64,000 nt of DNA, from the NCBI GenBank assembly GCA_964588555.1, contig CAZPPT010000007.1:1-64000 (forward strand), given 5' to 3'. The DNA comes from JAGVWJ01 sp964588555. Its GTDB lineage: Archaea; Micrarchaeota; Micrarchaeia; Anstonellales; Bilamarchaeaceae. The translations under genes and the position numbers were made by a program. The first letter of the stretch is position 1. Each line of letters begins with the position of its first letter. The notes below the pieces were generated by a model that was given only the letters and a program-made list of their open reading frames with translations, was not told where the DNA came from and ran no database searches. Shown here in pieces: positions 9,067-17,055 of the stretch.

Positions 9067-9834
9067 TTACATGGTTGCGACAAGTACGATTCCTGCCAAC
9101 ACGATACAATAGTATCCAAACCACTGGAACTTACTTTCCCTTAGAGTTTTAAGGAGAAAACCGATTGACAGGTAGCCCACTATCGCCGAGGTCGCAATCC
9201 CGACGATTACTGCGGATAGTTCTATATCAGTTTTGAGCACCTCCTTGCCTTCAATAAGCGAGGCGCCAAGTATCGGGATGATCCCCGCAAGAAACGAGAA
9301 CCGCGCAGCCTCCTCCTGCTTTATCCCCGCAAGGAGCGCTGTCCCAATGGTAGCACCGCTTCGTGAAATCCCCGGGGCAACAGAAATTCCCTGCGCAATG
9401 CCTACAAGAAATGCGCTCTTTTTGCCCATTGTTTTTGTGTTATTTTTCCTTTTACCCGCAAGCATCAAAAATATGCCCGTCAGTATCAATTCAACTGCAA
9501 TGATTTGGGGCTTCTCAAAGAGGCTTTCGAAAAAGTCCTTAAATGCAAATCCGATAACTGCCGTCGGAATGAGCGATATGAGAAGAAGGACAAGCAGTTT
9601 TACTTGTTTTTCATCTTTTTTTAACATGCCCCGCGCAAGGGCTGCCAAATCATTCCGGTAGTATGCCACTACTGCAAGCAGTGTCCCAAAATGAAGTGCG
9701 ACATCAAACGCAACTCCCCCACCGATGTTAAAGAAGTGCTGCGTAAGCGCAAGGTGTGCCGAGCTTGATATCGGGAGCCACTCGGTGATGCCCTGGATTA
9801 TGCCAAGAAGTATTGCTTCAAGTATTGAGACCAT
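9067..9834 (-). CDS. uppP: Undecaprenyl-diphosphatase family membrane phosphatase (BacA/UppP)
   Basis: A 255-residue polytopic membrane protein with the two signature motifs of the BacA/UppP family: GITEWLPISSSAHL near the N terminus and PGISRSGATIGTAL in the second half. The family removes a phosphate from a polyprenyl diphosphate so that the lipid carrier can be reused; in archaea this would be a dolichyl-type carrier used in glycosylation. The ATG at 9834 was chosen because family members begin just before the 'LEAILLGIIQG' helix; an upstream TTG would add five residues. A TTTTAAATG box lies shortly upstream on the reverse strand. Confidence 0.92.
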   Translation of the reverse strand: MVSILEAILLGIIQGITEWLPISSSAHLALTQHFFNIGGGVAFDVALHFGTLLAVVAYYRNDLAALARGMLKKDEKQVKLLVLLLISLIPTAVIGFAFKDFFESLFEKPQIIAVELILTGIFLMLAGKRKNNTKTMGKKSAFLVGIAQGISVAPGISRSGATIGTALLAGIKQEEAARFSFLAGIIPILGASLIEGKEVLKTDIELSAVIVGIATSAIVGYLSIGFLLKTLRESKFQWFGYYCIVLAGIVLVATM

Positions 9835-10045
9835 GCGTTCTATCCCCAAAATACATTTAAAACCTAAACCGTAGGGGGAGGTGTCCCCCTTCAGTTTGAG
9901 GTCTCATCCTGATTCCCCCTCGCCATTGATGGCTATTAACCCCGAAGGGTACCGCAAACGTGTTCAACCTAACTCTCATCACTTAAAGCTCAAGTGGCCA
10001 TTACGGATGCGGCAGTAGAATAAGATAAGATGTAATTAAAATAAA

Positions 10046-10117
10046 TGGGCCCAGCAGGAATCGAACCCACAATCTTCTGCACGTCAAGCAGACGTCTTAC
10101 CACTCGACTATAGGCCC
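10046..10117 (-). tRNA. tRNA-Val (anticodon GAC)
   Basis: A 72-base cloverleaf on the reverse strand. The acceptor stem GGGCCTA pairs with TGGGCCC, the anticodon stem TCTGC pairs with GCAGA around the loop TTGACGT (anticodon GAC, valine codons GUC/GUU), and the T arm contains TTCGATT between GTGGG and CCTGC. The discriminator base is A, no 3' CCA is encoded and there is no intron. It lies between the MAT gene and uppP. Confidence 0.95.
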
Positions 10118-10164
10118 AAGAAAAAGTAACTAATATGTAATAAGAACATATTAAAATTTCATCG

Positions 10165-11364
10165 TTAGAACACCCCGACCTTCCCAAACACGATTTTGTT
10201 CGTTGCCTCGGTTATTTCCTCGAGGTTTTTGTCGATAATGTAACGCACCTTCTCCTTCACCTTGTCATACTGCCCGTCCCTTGTAATCACTTCCGCACTT
10301 GCCACCTTTGGTTCGTCAATCGGCTTGCCGATCTGTGAAAGGAGCGTGACGGTTACATCCTCAACGTCAGGAATCTCGCTTACGATCTGGTTTGCAATGT
10401 CAAAAGAGAGCACGTTGTATATCTTCCCGACATGGCTTACCGGATTTTTTCCCGCGGCAGCCTCAATGCTCATGCTTCTAAAGGGGGTAATGAGCCCATT
10501 AACCCTATTGCCGCGTCCGACTGAACCGTCGTCGCCCATCTCGGCGCTTGTACCGGTAAGTGTTATATAAACGCTGTTGTTCTTCTCGTCATCAGCCGTA
10601 TTTACAAATACCTGGACCTCCTTGTCAGTTATCTTTTTCGCAAGCTGTTCAACGTCCTTTTTTACCCGTTCCTTAAACCGGACGTATTCGTCAATCGAGT
10701 GGACAAATTTCGAAATAAATGCAAGCGCGACCGTAAGCCGTATTTTATTTCCTTCCCGCAGCCCCATAATCTTTATGTCCTCGCCGACTTCAGGATGTGC
10801 CTGCTTGTAGTGCGGGCTGTTAAGTTCCTGTTCTGCCCTCAATACGAGGCGTTCAAGGTCGTCAAACGGCGCATACCCCGTCCCAAAGCTCGTATCATTT
10901 GAATAGGGGATTTTTGGGCCGCGCAAAAACAGTTCAACGAGGTCCGCGCTTCCTGCCGATATCCGTGTCTCCACTTCAACGTCCCCGTCAACATCAAGGT
11001 TCCGCACTGCCTTTTTTAGGTAGTCCCGTGCAGTCTTAATTGCGATGTGTTGCACGGGTATTTCATTGCCTTGCGCATGCGCCGTCGCTCGTCCGCTTAA
11101 GAGCACATAAATCGGCTTTTTGAACACTCCTCCGCCAAATGATACTTCAGTCCCTCCGCCGCATACCTGGCCCTTGTCCACGTTATGGTGGAGTACCTTG
11201 CCATATTGTTCAATGTATGCCTTACTTAGCTCCCGGCTGATCTCCTCCATAATGCCGTCTATGATGCTGTCGGGGTGGCCAAGCCCCTTGCGTTCAACAA
11301 GCTCAACTTCCCGTTTTGGTGCAGGGACATACGAACCGCGTTCAATAACAATATTTCTAACCAT
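10165..11364 (-). CDS. mat: Archaeal-type S-adenosylmethionine synthetase
   Basis: A 399-residue protein matching the archaeal MAT family in length and throughout its sequence (for example VERKGLGHPDSIIDGIMEEIS near the start, LLSGRATA, NNSVYITLTGTSAEMGDDGSVGRGN, and SHVGKIYNVLS). It condenses methionine and ATP to S-adenosylmethionine, the methyl donor for the many methyltransferases in this window. The ATG at 11364 is preceded by AGGTGAG at a typical distance. It is transcribed toward the tRNA-Val gene. Confidence 0.96.
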   Translation of the reverse strand: MVRNIVIERGSYVPAPKREVELVERKGLGHPDSIIDGIMEEISRELSKAYIEQYGKVLHHNVDKGQVCGGGTEVSFGGGVFKKPIYVLLSGRATAHAQGNEIPVQHIAIKTARDYLKKAVRNLDVDGDVEVETRISAGSADLVELFLRGPKIPYSNDTSFGTGYAPFDDLERLVLRAEQELNSPHYKQAHPEVGEDIKIMGLREGNKIRLTVALAFISKFVHSIDEYVRFKERVKKDVEQLAKKITDKEVQVFVNTADDEKNNSVYITLTGTSAEMGDDGSVGRGNRVNGLITPFRSMSIEAAAGKNPVSHVGKIYNVLSFDIANQIVSEIPDVEDVTVTLLSQIGKPIDEPKVASAEVITRDGQYDKVKEKVRYIIDKNLEEITEATNKIVFGKVGVF

Positions 11365-11470
11365 GAACTCACCTGTAAAAGCCGATACAATTTTATTCTT
11401 TTTTGGTTTTTTAATCTTATCCTAATATTCTGATAAGAATAATAGATTCCGCATGGAATGACCTATATCC

Positions 11471-11478
11471 TTAAAAAT
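11471..11478 (+). promoter_or_regulatory. TATA-like box for the membrane/KaiC-like operon
   Basis: TTAAAAAT lies 28 bases before the ATG at 11499, the distance expected for an archaeal TATA box driving a leaderless transcript. Confidence 0.5.
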
Positions 11479-11498
11479 ATTCTATCGGTTTACTCCCT

Positions 11499-11843
11499 AT
11501 GGCGCTTGAAGAAGTCATTATCGACCTGGTCAATTTCGGGGCGTACGCAGTCGTGCTTATGTTCGGCATTACGATCACGCGGTCGCTTTATGGCGGAAAG
11601 TTCAGTTCATCGCTTCCGTATCTTGTCGCTGCCTTATTTCTCATCTTTATCGGGAGCATATTCCATATTTTTGTTTTTTTCTGGATACCGGTCACAAGCA
11701 GCACGCACATTATCAACTCAAGTATTGAGCTTCTTACTATTATTGCAGGAATACTCCTTCTTTCCGCTGCATACAAGCTGTATCTCCTTAAGTATGCAAC
11801 ATCCGGCTTTATGAAAAAATTAAAAGGCGGCACGATTCTATGA
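11499..11843 (+). CDS. Small membrane protein, first gene of the KaiC-like cluster
   Basis: A 114-residue protein with three hydrophobic segments (about residues 10-28, 39-62 and 71-92) and a short basic C-terminal tail. It begins at an ATG placed at leaderless distance from a TATA-like box, and its stop overlaps the next start as ATGA. Topology resembles that of small sensory or receptor-like membrane subunits, and the tight coupling to two RecA-fold genes suggests a complex at the membrane. No family is recognised. Confidence 0.7.
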   Translation: MALEEVIIDLVNFGAYAVVLMFGITITRSLYGGKFSSSLPYLVAALFLIFIGSIFHIFVFFWIPVTSSTHIINSSIELLTIIAGILLLSAAYKLYLLKYATSGFMKKLKGGTIL

Positions 11844-12160
11844 GCGAGACTGCGGCAATATTTTCACTCATTATCGCGCTTATAAAAATGGGCGTTTTCA
11901 GCGCCCTTTTTGCAGTTTCAATCGTGCTTGTGCGTGTTTCAAAGCTTAAGGAACTCCTCTTCTTCTCCCTCGCCGCACTTTCCTTTATGCTTTCTTCGCT
12001 TTTTGAGCTTGTCAATACCATGCCGTTCCTTGATTCCGCATTTGTAATCCTCAACCAGACTACTGCACGCCTTGTTGCAAAATTATTCCTGTCAATCGCG
12101 GCAATATTCCTATTCCTTTTCTTCTATTATGTGTATAAGAACCTCAAGAACTATGTGTGA
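11840..12160 (+). CDS. Small membrane protein, second gene of the KaiC-like cluster
   Basis: A 106-residue protein with three hydrophobic segments (about 5-28, 35-58 and 75-98). It is similar in size and topology to the preceding protein, so the two may form a membrane heterodimer or derive from a common ancestor, though residue identity is not obvious by eye. It overlaps the preceding gene by four bases and the next by one. Function unknown. Confidence 0.7.
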   Translation: MSETAAIFSLIIALIKMGVFSALFAVSIVLVRVSKLKELLFFSLAALSFMLSSLFELVNTMPFLDSAFVILNQTTARLVAKLFLSIAAIFLFLFFYYVYKNLKNYV

Positions 12161-12708
12161 TGCGCATGGACGATACCAAGATAGAAATTCCAGAGAAGGG
12201 AATCATACTCGTCGTCTCACGTTCAAATCATTATAACGATGTCAATACGCATATCATTAAGTCGATCGTGAATAAGCGCAAGAAAAACTGCCTGTATCTG
12301 TCGCTTAACAAGCCAAGCTTTACCCTGCTTGAGGGGTTTGGGGAGGCGGGTATTGACACATCAAAACTTCTTATCATCGACTGTGTAACCCGGCTTGCAG
12401 GAGATGAGGTGGAGCGTGCAGGCAATACGATATTTGTCGACTCGCCACAGAACCTCACTGACTTAGGCTCGGTGCTTGACGGCTCCCTCAAATCCTCTAT
12501 TGCAAAGGGGTCATTTTTGTTCCTTGACTCCGTTTCAACCATGCTTCTGTACAATGCCGCAAAGAGCGTAGCGGCGTTTATCCATTTTCTGACGCTTAAG
12601 ATCCGCTATTATAAGATGGCCGGGATTATTGTATCCCTTGAACAGGAAGATACAAAGCAGATCATTTCCCAGATAAGCCAGTTCTGTGACTCAAAGATCA
12701 TCATCTGA
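12160..12708 (+). CDS. RecA/KaiC-fold protein lacking a Walker A motif
   Basis: A 182-residue protein whose strands and spacing resemble a KaiC/RadA-type core: GIILVVSRSNHYNDVNTHI occupies the place of the P-loop but has no GxxGxGK[ST]; LLIIDCVTRL and GSFLFLDSVSTMLLY look like the Walker B and following strand. It is therefore probably a non-ATP-binding partner of the KaiC-like ATPase that follows. GTG at 12157, ATG at 12160 and ATG at 12166 are all possible starts; 12160 gives a TGATG junction with the upstream gene. Close to DUF835/MEDS-type archaeal proteins in style, but that match is not certain. Confidence 0.65.
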   Translation: MRMDDTKIEIPEKGIILVVSRSNHYNDVNTHIIKSIVNKRKKNCLYLSLNKPSFTLLEGFGEAGIDTSKLLIIDCVTRLAGDEVERAGNTIFVDSPQNLTDLGSVLDGSLKSSIAKGSFLFLDSVSTMLLYNAAKSVAAFIHFLTLKIRYYKMAGIIVSLEQEDTKQIISQISQFCDSKIII

Positions 12709-12720
12709 CCCTCAAAAACA

Positions 12721-12728
12721 TTTAAAAC
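12721..12728 (+). promoter_or_regulatory. Internal TATA-like box before the KaiC-like gene
   Basis: TTTAAAAC lies 28 bases before the ATG at 12749, in the gap after the upstream stop, and could give a second leaderless transcript for the ATPase gene alone. Confidence 0.45.
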
Positions 12729-12748
12729 CTTTAGCGAGTTGTGCATGT

Positions 12749-13468
12749 ATGTCACTTATAGACCGTATACCGACCGGGATACCCGGCCTTGACAAGCTTA
12801 TTGAGGAGGGGCTTCCACAGGGAAACACCGTACTTCTTTCCGGTTCCTGCGGGACTGGCAAAAGCATCTTTGCGCTTCAGTTCTGTTACGCCGGCGCAAA
12901 ACAATATAATGAGCCGTCTGTTTTTATAACGCTTGAGCAGCGGCCTGACGAAGTAGTCAAGGTAATGCAGTCTTTTGGCTGGGATGTCGACAAGCTTGTC
13001 AAGGACAAGAAGCTTCTTGTGCTAAAGCCAAAGGACGAGGATCCCAAGGTGCTCAAGGAAGCGATCTATTCGGCAGTGAAGGAAACCAAGGCAAAGCGCC
13101 TTGTCATCGATTCCGTTTCGCTCTTAAGCATGTACTTTAAGAACGACTGGGAACTGCGCGAAGGGCTAAAGGATCTCCACTGGCATATCAAGGACCTCGG
13201 GTGCACCACGCTTCTTATTTCAGACATAAAGGAGCGTTCCGCGCTCTATTCACCAAGCGGGTTTGAGGAATTCATTGTCGATGGCGTCATTGTACTTCGG
13301 ATCATTTCAAAGGAAGCGGGCGGCGGCCATACCCGTGCACTCTTCATTAGGAAGATGCGCGGCACCGAGCACAGCCTCGACGTGTTTCCCATGAAGATCG
13401 GTAAAAAGGGCATTGAGGTATTTCCAAACCTTCGGATATTTGAGCAGGAGTACGGGAGGCAGGGATAG
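12749..13468 (+). CDS. KaiC-like RecA-superfamily ATPase
   Basis: A 239-residue single-domain KaiC-type ATPase. It opens with the typical RIPTGIPGLDKLIEEGLP, followed by Walker A G32-S-C-G-T-G-K38-S39, the FITLEQ(RP)DEV segment and the Walker B strand RLVIDSVSLL. Single-domain archaeal KaiC homologues act in signalling and motility complexes, FlaH being one example. The ATG at 12749 was chosen because the family starts there and the TATA box fits; an upstream frame would add 21 unrelated residues. It is the fourth gene of a cluster with two small membrane proteins and a P-loop-less homologue. Confidence 0.88.
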   Translation: MSLIDRIPTGIPGLDKLIEEGLPQGNTVLLSGSCGTGKSIFALQFCYAGAKQYNEPSVFITLEQRPDEVVKVMQSFGWDVDKLVKDKKLLVLKPKDEDPKVLKEAIYSAVKETKAKRLVIDSVSLLSMYFKNDWELREGLKDLHWHIKDLGCTTLLISDIKERSALYSPSGFEEFIVDGVIVLRIISKEAGGGHTRALFIRKMRGTEHSLDVFPMKIGKKGIEVFPNLRIFEQEYGRQG

Positions 13469-13469
13469 C

Positions 13470-15254
13470 ATGAAGAATCTTGGATTAAATAAAATAGTCA
13501 TTTTGCAGATATTAGCTGTTCTGCTATTGTTTTTGTTTGGATGCACTGGTACAAATGATATTGAAACTAAGGAAACTAATTTTGAAAGTAACTATCTAAA
13601 CAGCACGAGCGGCAATAGTTCGGCAAATAGTACGGTACACAGTACGAACACATCATCCAATTCTTCAACAAACTTAAGCCAAGGGAATTCGTCCAATGCT
13701 ACGCCGAATATGAATACTAATCAATCCATTGTCCTTAATTCAACCATAAACCTAACCACTAATTCAACCATAAATTCATCTATCCAGATGCAGAATACTA
13801 GTTATACAAATATGTCAGTGAATATTTCGTATAATATATCTACTAATGCTACTGTAAATAATTCAGTAAACACCACCTATAACACTTCAATCAACGTTTC
13901 AATGAATGTCTCCACTAATATAACGACAAACAGTCCCTTTGTAAGAGTCGGTGAAATATGCAGCGGAAATGCATCTTGTTATAGCGGAGATTGTCAGATA
14001 AGTACCTGTTCACGCGGATCTATTCCGGAGGGGTATGCGTGTAGGTACGAGGGTATCGATGATGAATGTGATTATGGGCTCGTTTGTACGGGTGGCCATT
14101 GTGTTCGAAAGAACGAGGTGGGCGAGAGCTGCTCCTACGCCGATCAATGTACAAGCGGAGTATGCAATAATTCAATATGTGAAAAGGGGGATTCACTTGC
14201 GTTGTGTGCCGTCATCAATGATTATGCATATAATGTCAGCGACGCAGACATGAAAGATGTTGCAGCTAAAATGAGTGATTTGCTATATCGCCGAACAAAG
14301 CAACGCCTTTATTTACTTTTTCCCATTGAACGAAAAAATGTCCAGTTTAATTATTCCCAATCTGCTAGCGATTGGATTGATGAATGTTATCTTAACCATA
14401 CTATTGATCCGCCAAATGTAGCCGTAGTATATGTCGGGGATCCAAATGTTTTAGGGACGCGTGGCGGGCATACAATTGCATCCAACGATTTACGTTCATT
14501 GGGTTTTTGCAACAGCTTTGCCTCTCCATTAGTAGGACCCAATTTCATATATGGGGGCAATATCGACTATACGTCGTCTCACTTATATACTGCACGGTCA
14601 GGGGTCCATGAAATCCTTCATTACTTTGGAGTTGATCCTAACGTTAATCTTGAACATAGTGAGGGTTCTCTTTGTTACCTAAATATGGGGGACGCAGGAT
14701 ACCGTACGATGATTATGGAGGGCAAAGGAGAATCGCGTGTTGATACGTATGGGGGAATCCCTGGGCCACCAGGGTGGTTTGGCATGTGTCCGTATGCCCA
14801 CCAAGCCCTTACACATGTACAAAAAAATGCACAATGCAAAATCAATCCTAATGCAGTGGGGCAAGCTCCGACAAAGGCAAACGGACAAAGTTGTAGTACG
14901 AATACAGAATGTATTTCAGGTCTTTGTGGGGGGCCCTTAGGAGGTGCAGCACAAGTATGTCTTGCCGCCAATCTCGATGTAAATCAATTTTGTCTTACCG
15001 ATGTCCAGTGCCGTTCAAATGCATGTGTGGGATACCGTTGTTTTTCACAGCCCCCTGTCGGAACAAATTTACCTCAACATGCTTTTTGTACTTTAGATTC
15101 TCAATGCCAATCTGGTTTTTGTTTTGGTTCTCATTGTGAAGAAAGATTGCAGCCCGGACAACCAAACTACTTACATGCCCAATGTGCGTTTGGGAGGAGT
15201 ACTGCGTATTGGGCAGGTGGGGCCATACTGATTGGTGGCCAATGCACGTGGTGA
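13470..15254 (+). CDS. Secreted lipoprotein with Cys-rich repeats and a metallopeptidase-like HExxHxxG motif
   Basis: A 594-residue surface protein. The N terminus has a hydrophobic signal ending LFLFGC25, a lipobox. Residues 30-165 are a low-complexity Asn/Ser/Thr linker with dozens of N-x-S/T sequons, so heavy N-glycosylation is likely. Next come Cys-rich units of the form C..N..C.SG.C....C, then a domain with H380-E-I-L-H384-Y-F-G387-V-D389 followed about 25 residues later by TMIMEG (M414/M416), which looks like a zinc site and Met-turn of a metzincin-type peptidase. More Cys-rich units close the protein. The start at 13470 follows directly after the KaiC-like stop; an upstream in-frame start would spoil the signal. 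AT-rich compared with its neighbours. Confidence 0.75.
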   Translation: MKNLGLNKIVILQILAVLLLFLFGCTGTNDIETKETNFESNYLNSTSGNSSANSTVHSTNTSSNSSTNLSQGNSSNATPNMNTNQSIVLNSTINLTTNSTINSSIQMQNTSYTNMSVNISYNISTNATVNNSVNTTYNTSINVSMNVSTNITTNSPFVRVGEICSGNASCYSGDCQISTCSRGSIPEGYACRYEGIDDECDYGLVCTGGHCVRKNEVGESCSYADQCTSGVCNNSICEKGDSLALCAVINDYAYNVSDADMKDVAAKMSDLLYRRTKQRLYLLFPIERKNVQFNYSQSASDWIDECYLNHTIDPPNVAVVYVGDPNVLGTRGGHTIASNDLRSLGFCNSFASPLVGPNFIYGGNIDYTSSHLYTARSGVHEILHYFGVDPNVNLEHSEGSLCYLNMGDAGYRTMIMEGKGESRVDTYGGIPGPPGWFGMCPYAHQALTHVQKNAQCKINPNAVGQAPTKANGQSCSTNTECISGLCGGPLGGAAQVCLAANLDVNQFCLTDVQCRSNACVGYRCFSQPPVGTNLPQHAFCTLDSQCQSGFCFGSHCEERLQPGQPNYLHAQCAFGRSTAYWAGGAILIGGQCTW

Positions 15255-15259
15255 GTTCC

Positions 15260-15616
15260 ATGAAAAACCTTGCCCCAGACATCATGCGCCAGCGTTTGTT
15301 ACTTGAAGGATTTTATACAGTTAAGGTCGACAAAACAACGATTCGCCACTATTTCAAAACGATTACCTCCGCGCTCAAGCTTAGAGTATATGGAAAGCCC
15401 GTTATTTTTTCACCTGGCGGCATTGGCAAAAAAGAGAATCAGGGATACGACGCGTTCATTCCCCTTATTGATTCGGGCATTTCACTCTATATTTGGGGCA
15501 ACGCGCGTTTCTTATCATTAATTATCTATACGTGCAAATCATTTGATGAAAAGAAGGCGATTGCGGCAACGAAGAGGTTTTTTAAGATACAAAAGATTGA
15601 ATCTGAATCCTTCTAA
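15260..15616 (+). CDS. SpeD-like protein (S-adenosylmethionine decarboxylase family)
   Basis: A 118-residue protein resembling the prokaryotic S-adenosylmethionine decarboxylase fold. The segment QGYDAFIPLIDSGISLYIWG followed by FLSLIIYTCKSFDEKKA matches the family's 'ESH...HTWPE...DIFTC' block. However the self-cleavage motif ESH reads D71-S-G73: the serine is kept but the flanking Glu and His are changed. Cys92 of the TC motif is kept. Decarboxylase activity through a pyruvoyl group is therefore doubtful. The ATG is preceded by GGTGAG. Its end overlaps the convergent kinase gene by four bases. Confidence 0.6.
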   Translation: MKNLAPDIMRQRLLLEGFYTVKVDKTTIRHYFKTITSALKLRVYGKPVIFSPGGIGKKENQGYDAFIPLIDSGISLYIWGNARFLSLIIYTCKSFDEKKAIAATKRFFKIQKIESESF

Positions 15617-16560
15617 CTATTTATCTTTAAAGCATACTTAATCCTTTTCTTTGCTATTCGAGAATATTCACGAATTTTTTTAGGATTATTATCAATAGCC
15701 CATTTAAGTTTGTCAAAAGATACAACAAGTAAAAATTTACTGATTTCTTTCTTTAGTCGAACAAATCTCTTTTGTGAGATGCCGTACCCTTTCAAAAAAT
15801 AGTTTATCTCTTCATTTGTCGGGTCATTGTGCCCCATGTGTCCCCAGCCTAAAATTTCTACAAATTCAGAGTGCGGGACAATATTTGCTTCTGCACAACC
15901 CCAATCAATAAGAAAAACTTTATTGGTTTTGTCTACGACTACATTTCTTAGCGATAAATCATTATGGGCAAGTCCTATTTTGTGTTTTTTATTCTTCAAA
16001 TCAGCAAAATATTTTTTAATTATTGGTAATTGTTTATCGCCGTATACATTCGATCTCTTAAGTTTATCTTTCTTATTTAAGCTAGCGATATTATAATCAA
16101 TATACTTATCCCAAGATTCTAAAAATTTTCTTTTATCTGATGAGAATGCAGGCCCATATCCTCTTACTTTTATCGAGTTAATGCGTTTTGCATAGTTGCC
16201 TAATGTGAACCAGACGTGTTTTCTATTCTTTATTTCTTTATCATTTTTACCTTCTATAAATTCATAAATCATATACGAACTATTTTTATATTTTCCAATT
16301 TTTAAAATTTTGGGGACGGCTACGCCCTTTATCTTAGCTTTTTTTATGCACCACTCTTCTTTTTTAAATTCTTTATACCTATTTGATTTTGTGTTTATTC
16401 GCAATATAATTTTTTTGGTTTTCCCCTCTGCTATAAATATTTGATTTACCTCTCCTTTTCCAATAATTGGCTTAATTTTCTTTATGTCTTGCTTTAAAGA
16501 GACTGAGCTAACTTTCTCTATTACTTTTTTTTCCATATGCATAGCTTCAGAATATATCAT
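15613..16560 (-). CDS. Aminoglycoside/choline-kinase-like phosphotransferase
   Basis: A 315-residue protein with the catalytic signature of the APH/choline kinase group: GLAHNDLSLRNVVV (catalytic Asp in HNDLS and the following Asn) and VFLIDWGCAE (Mg-binding Asp). The N-terminal lobe has a nucleotide-binding sheet with IILRIN and YMIYEFIEG. It would transfer phosphate from ATP to a small hydroxylated molecule or possibly to protein; the substrate cannot be told. Lysine-rich and AT-rich compared with its neighbours, which suggests recent transfer. Confidence 0.8.
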   Translation of the reverse strand: MIYSEAMHMEKKVIEKVSSVSLKQDIKKIKPIIGKGEVNQIFIAEGKTKKIILRINTKSNRYKEFKKEEWCIKKAKIKGVAVPKILKIGKYKNSSYMIYEFIEGKNDKEIKNRKHVWFTLGNYAKRINSIKVRGYGPAFSSDKRKFLESWDKYIDYNIASLNKKDKLKRSNVYGDKQLPIIKKYFADLKNKKHKIGLAHNDLSLRNVVVDKTNKVFLIDWGCAEANIVPHSEFVEILGWGHMGHNDPTNEEINYFLKGYGISQKRFVRLKKEISKFLLVVSFDKLKWAIDNNPKKIREYSRIAKKRIKYALKINS

Positions 16561-16580
16561 TTTAATTTATAGCACGAAGC

Positions 16581-16590
16581 TTTAAATAAG
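16581..16590 (+). promoter_or_regulatory. TATA-like box for the RelBE-type pair
   Basis: TTTAAATAAG lies 30 bases before the ATG at 16611, typical for a leaderless archaeal transcript. Confidence 0.55.
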
Positions 16591-16610
16591 GAAATTATAC
16601 AATTTAGACT

Positions 16611-16790
16611 ATGTCAAATGTAAATATAAACCATCTTCATAAGGAAATCGTAGCAATCAAACAAGATGTTGAACTAATCAAAAATATATTGTATGAAGAA
16701 GGGGAACTAACTGAAGAAGCAAAAAAAAGACTTGCAAAAGCACGCGCCACCCCTCGTTCAGCTTATAGTAAGTTGGAAGAGCTCGATTAG
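16611..16790 (+). CDS. Small antitoxin of a RelBE-type pair
   Basis: A 59-residue protein starting MSNVNINHLHKEIVAIKQ, predicted to be almost wholly helical with alternating charge. Its stop (TAG 16788-16790) is directly followed by the ATG of a RelE-type toxin gene, the usual antitoxin-toxin arrangement. It would bind and neutralise the toxin and probably repress its own promoter. The family is called from position and size rather than from a strong motif. Confidence 0.7.
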   Translation: MSNVNINHLHKEIVAIKQDVELIKNILYEEGELTEEAKKRLAKARATPRSAYSKLEELD

Positions 16791-17045
16791 ATGGCATTGG
16801 AAGTCCAACTCCATCCAGATGTTGTCGAATTTTTGAACAGTTGTTTACCTGAGTTAAGGGAGCGAATAAAAAAGAAATTGTTTTCTCTTAAGGAGAATCC
16901 CTTTTACTATTTAGAACATTTTGAAGGAGATCATTATAAACTACGGATTGGTGATTATCGCGCACTGGTTGATATTGATTTTGAAAAGAAAGTAATTTTG
17001 ATTCAAGTGATTGATCACAGAGGAAGAATTTATAAGAAAAAATAA
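16791..17045 (+). CDS. RelE/ParE-type toxin
   Basis: An 84-residue protein of the RelE/ParE fold: an N-terminal strand and helices (DVVEFLNSCLPELRERIKKKLFSLKENP), then the strand series YKLRIGDYRALVDID and VILIQVIDHRGRIYKK characteristic of the family. RelE members cleave mRNA on the ribosome. It begins on the base after the upstream antitoxin stop. Confidence 0.85.
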   Translation: MALEVQLHPDVVEFLNSCLPELRERIKKKLFSLKENPFYYLEHFEGDHYKLRIGDYRALVDIDFEKKVILIQVIDHRGRIYKKK

Positions 17046-17055
17046 AAACGCACAG

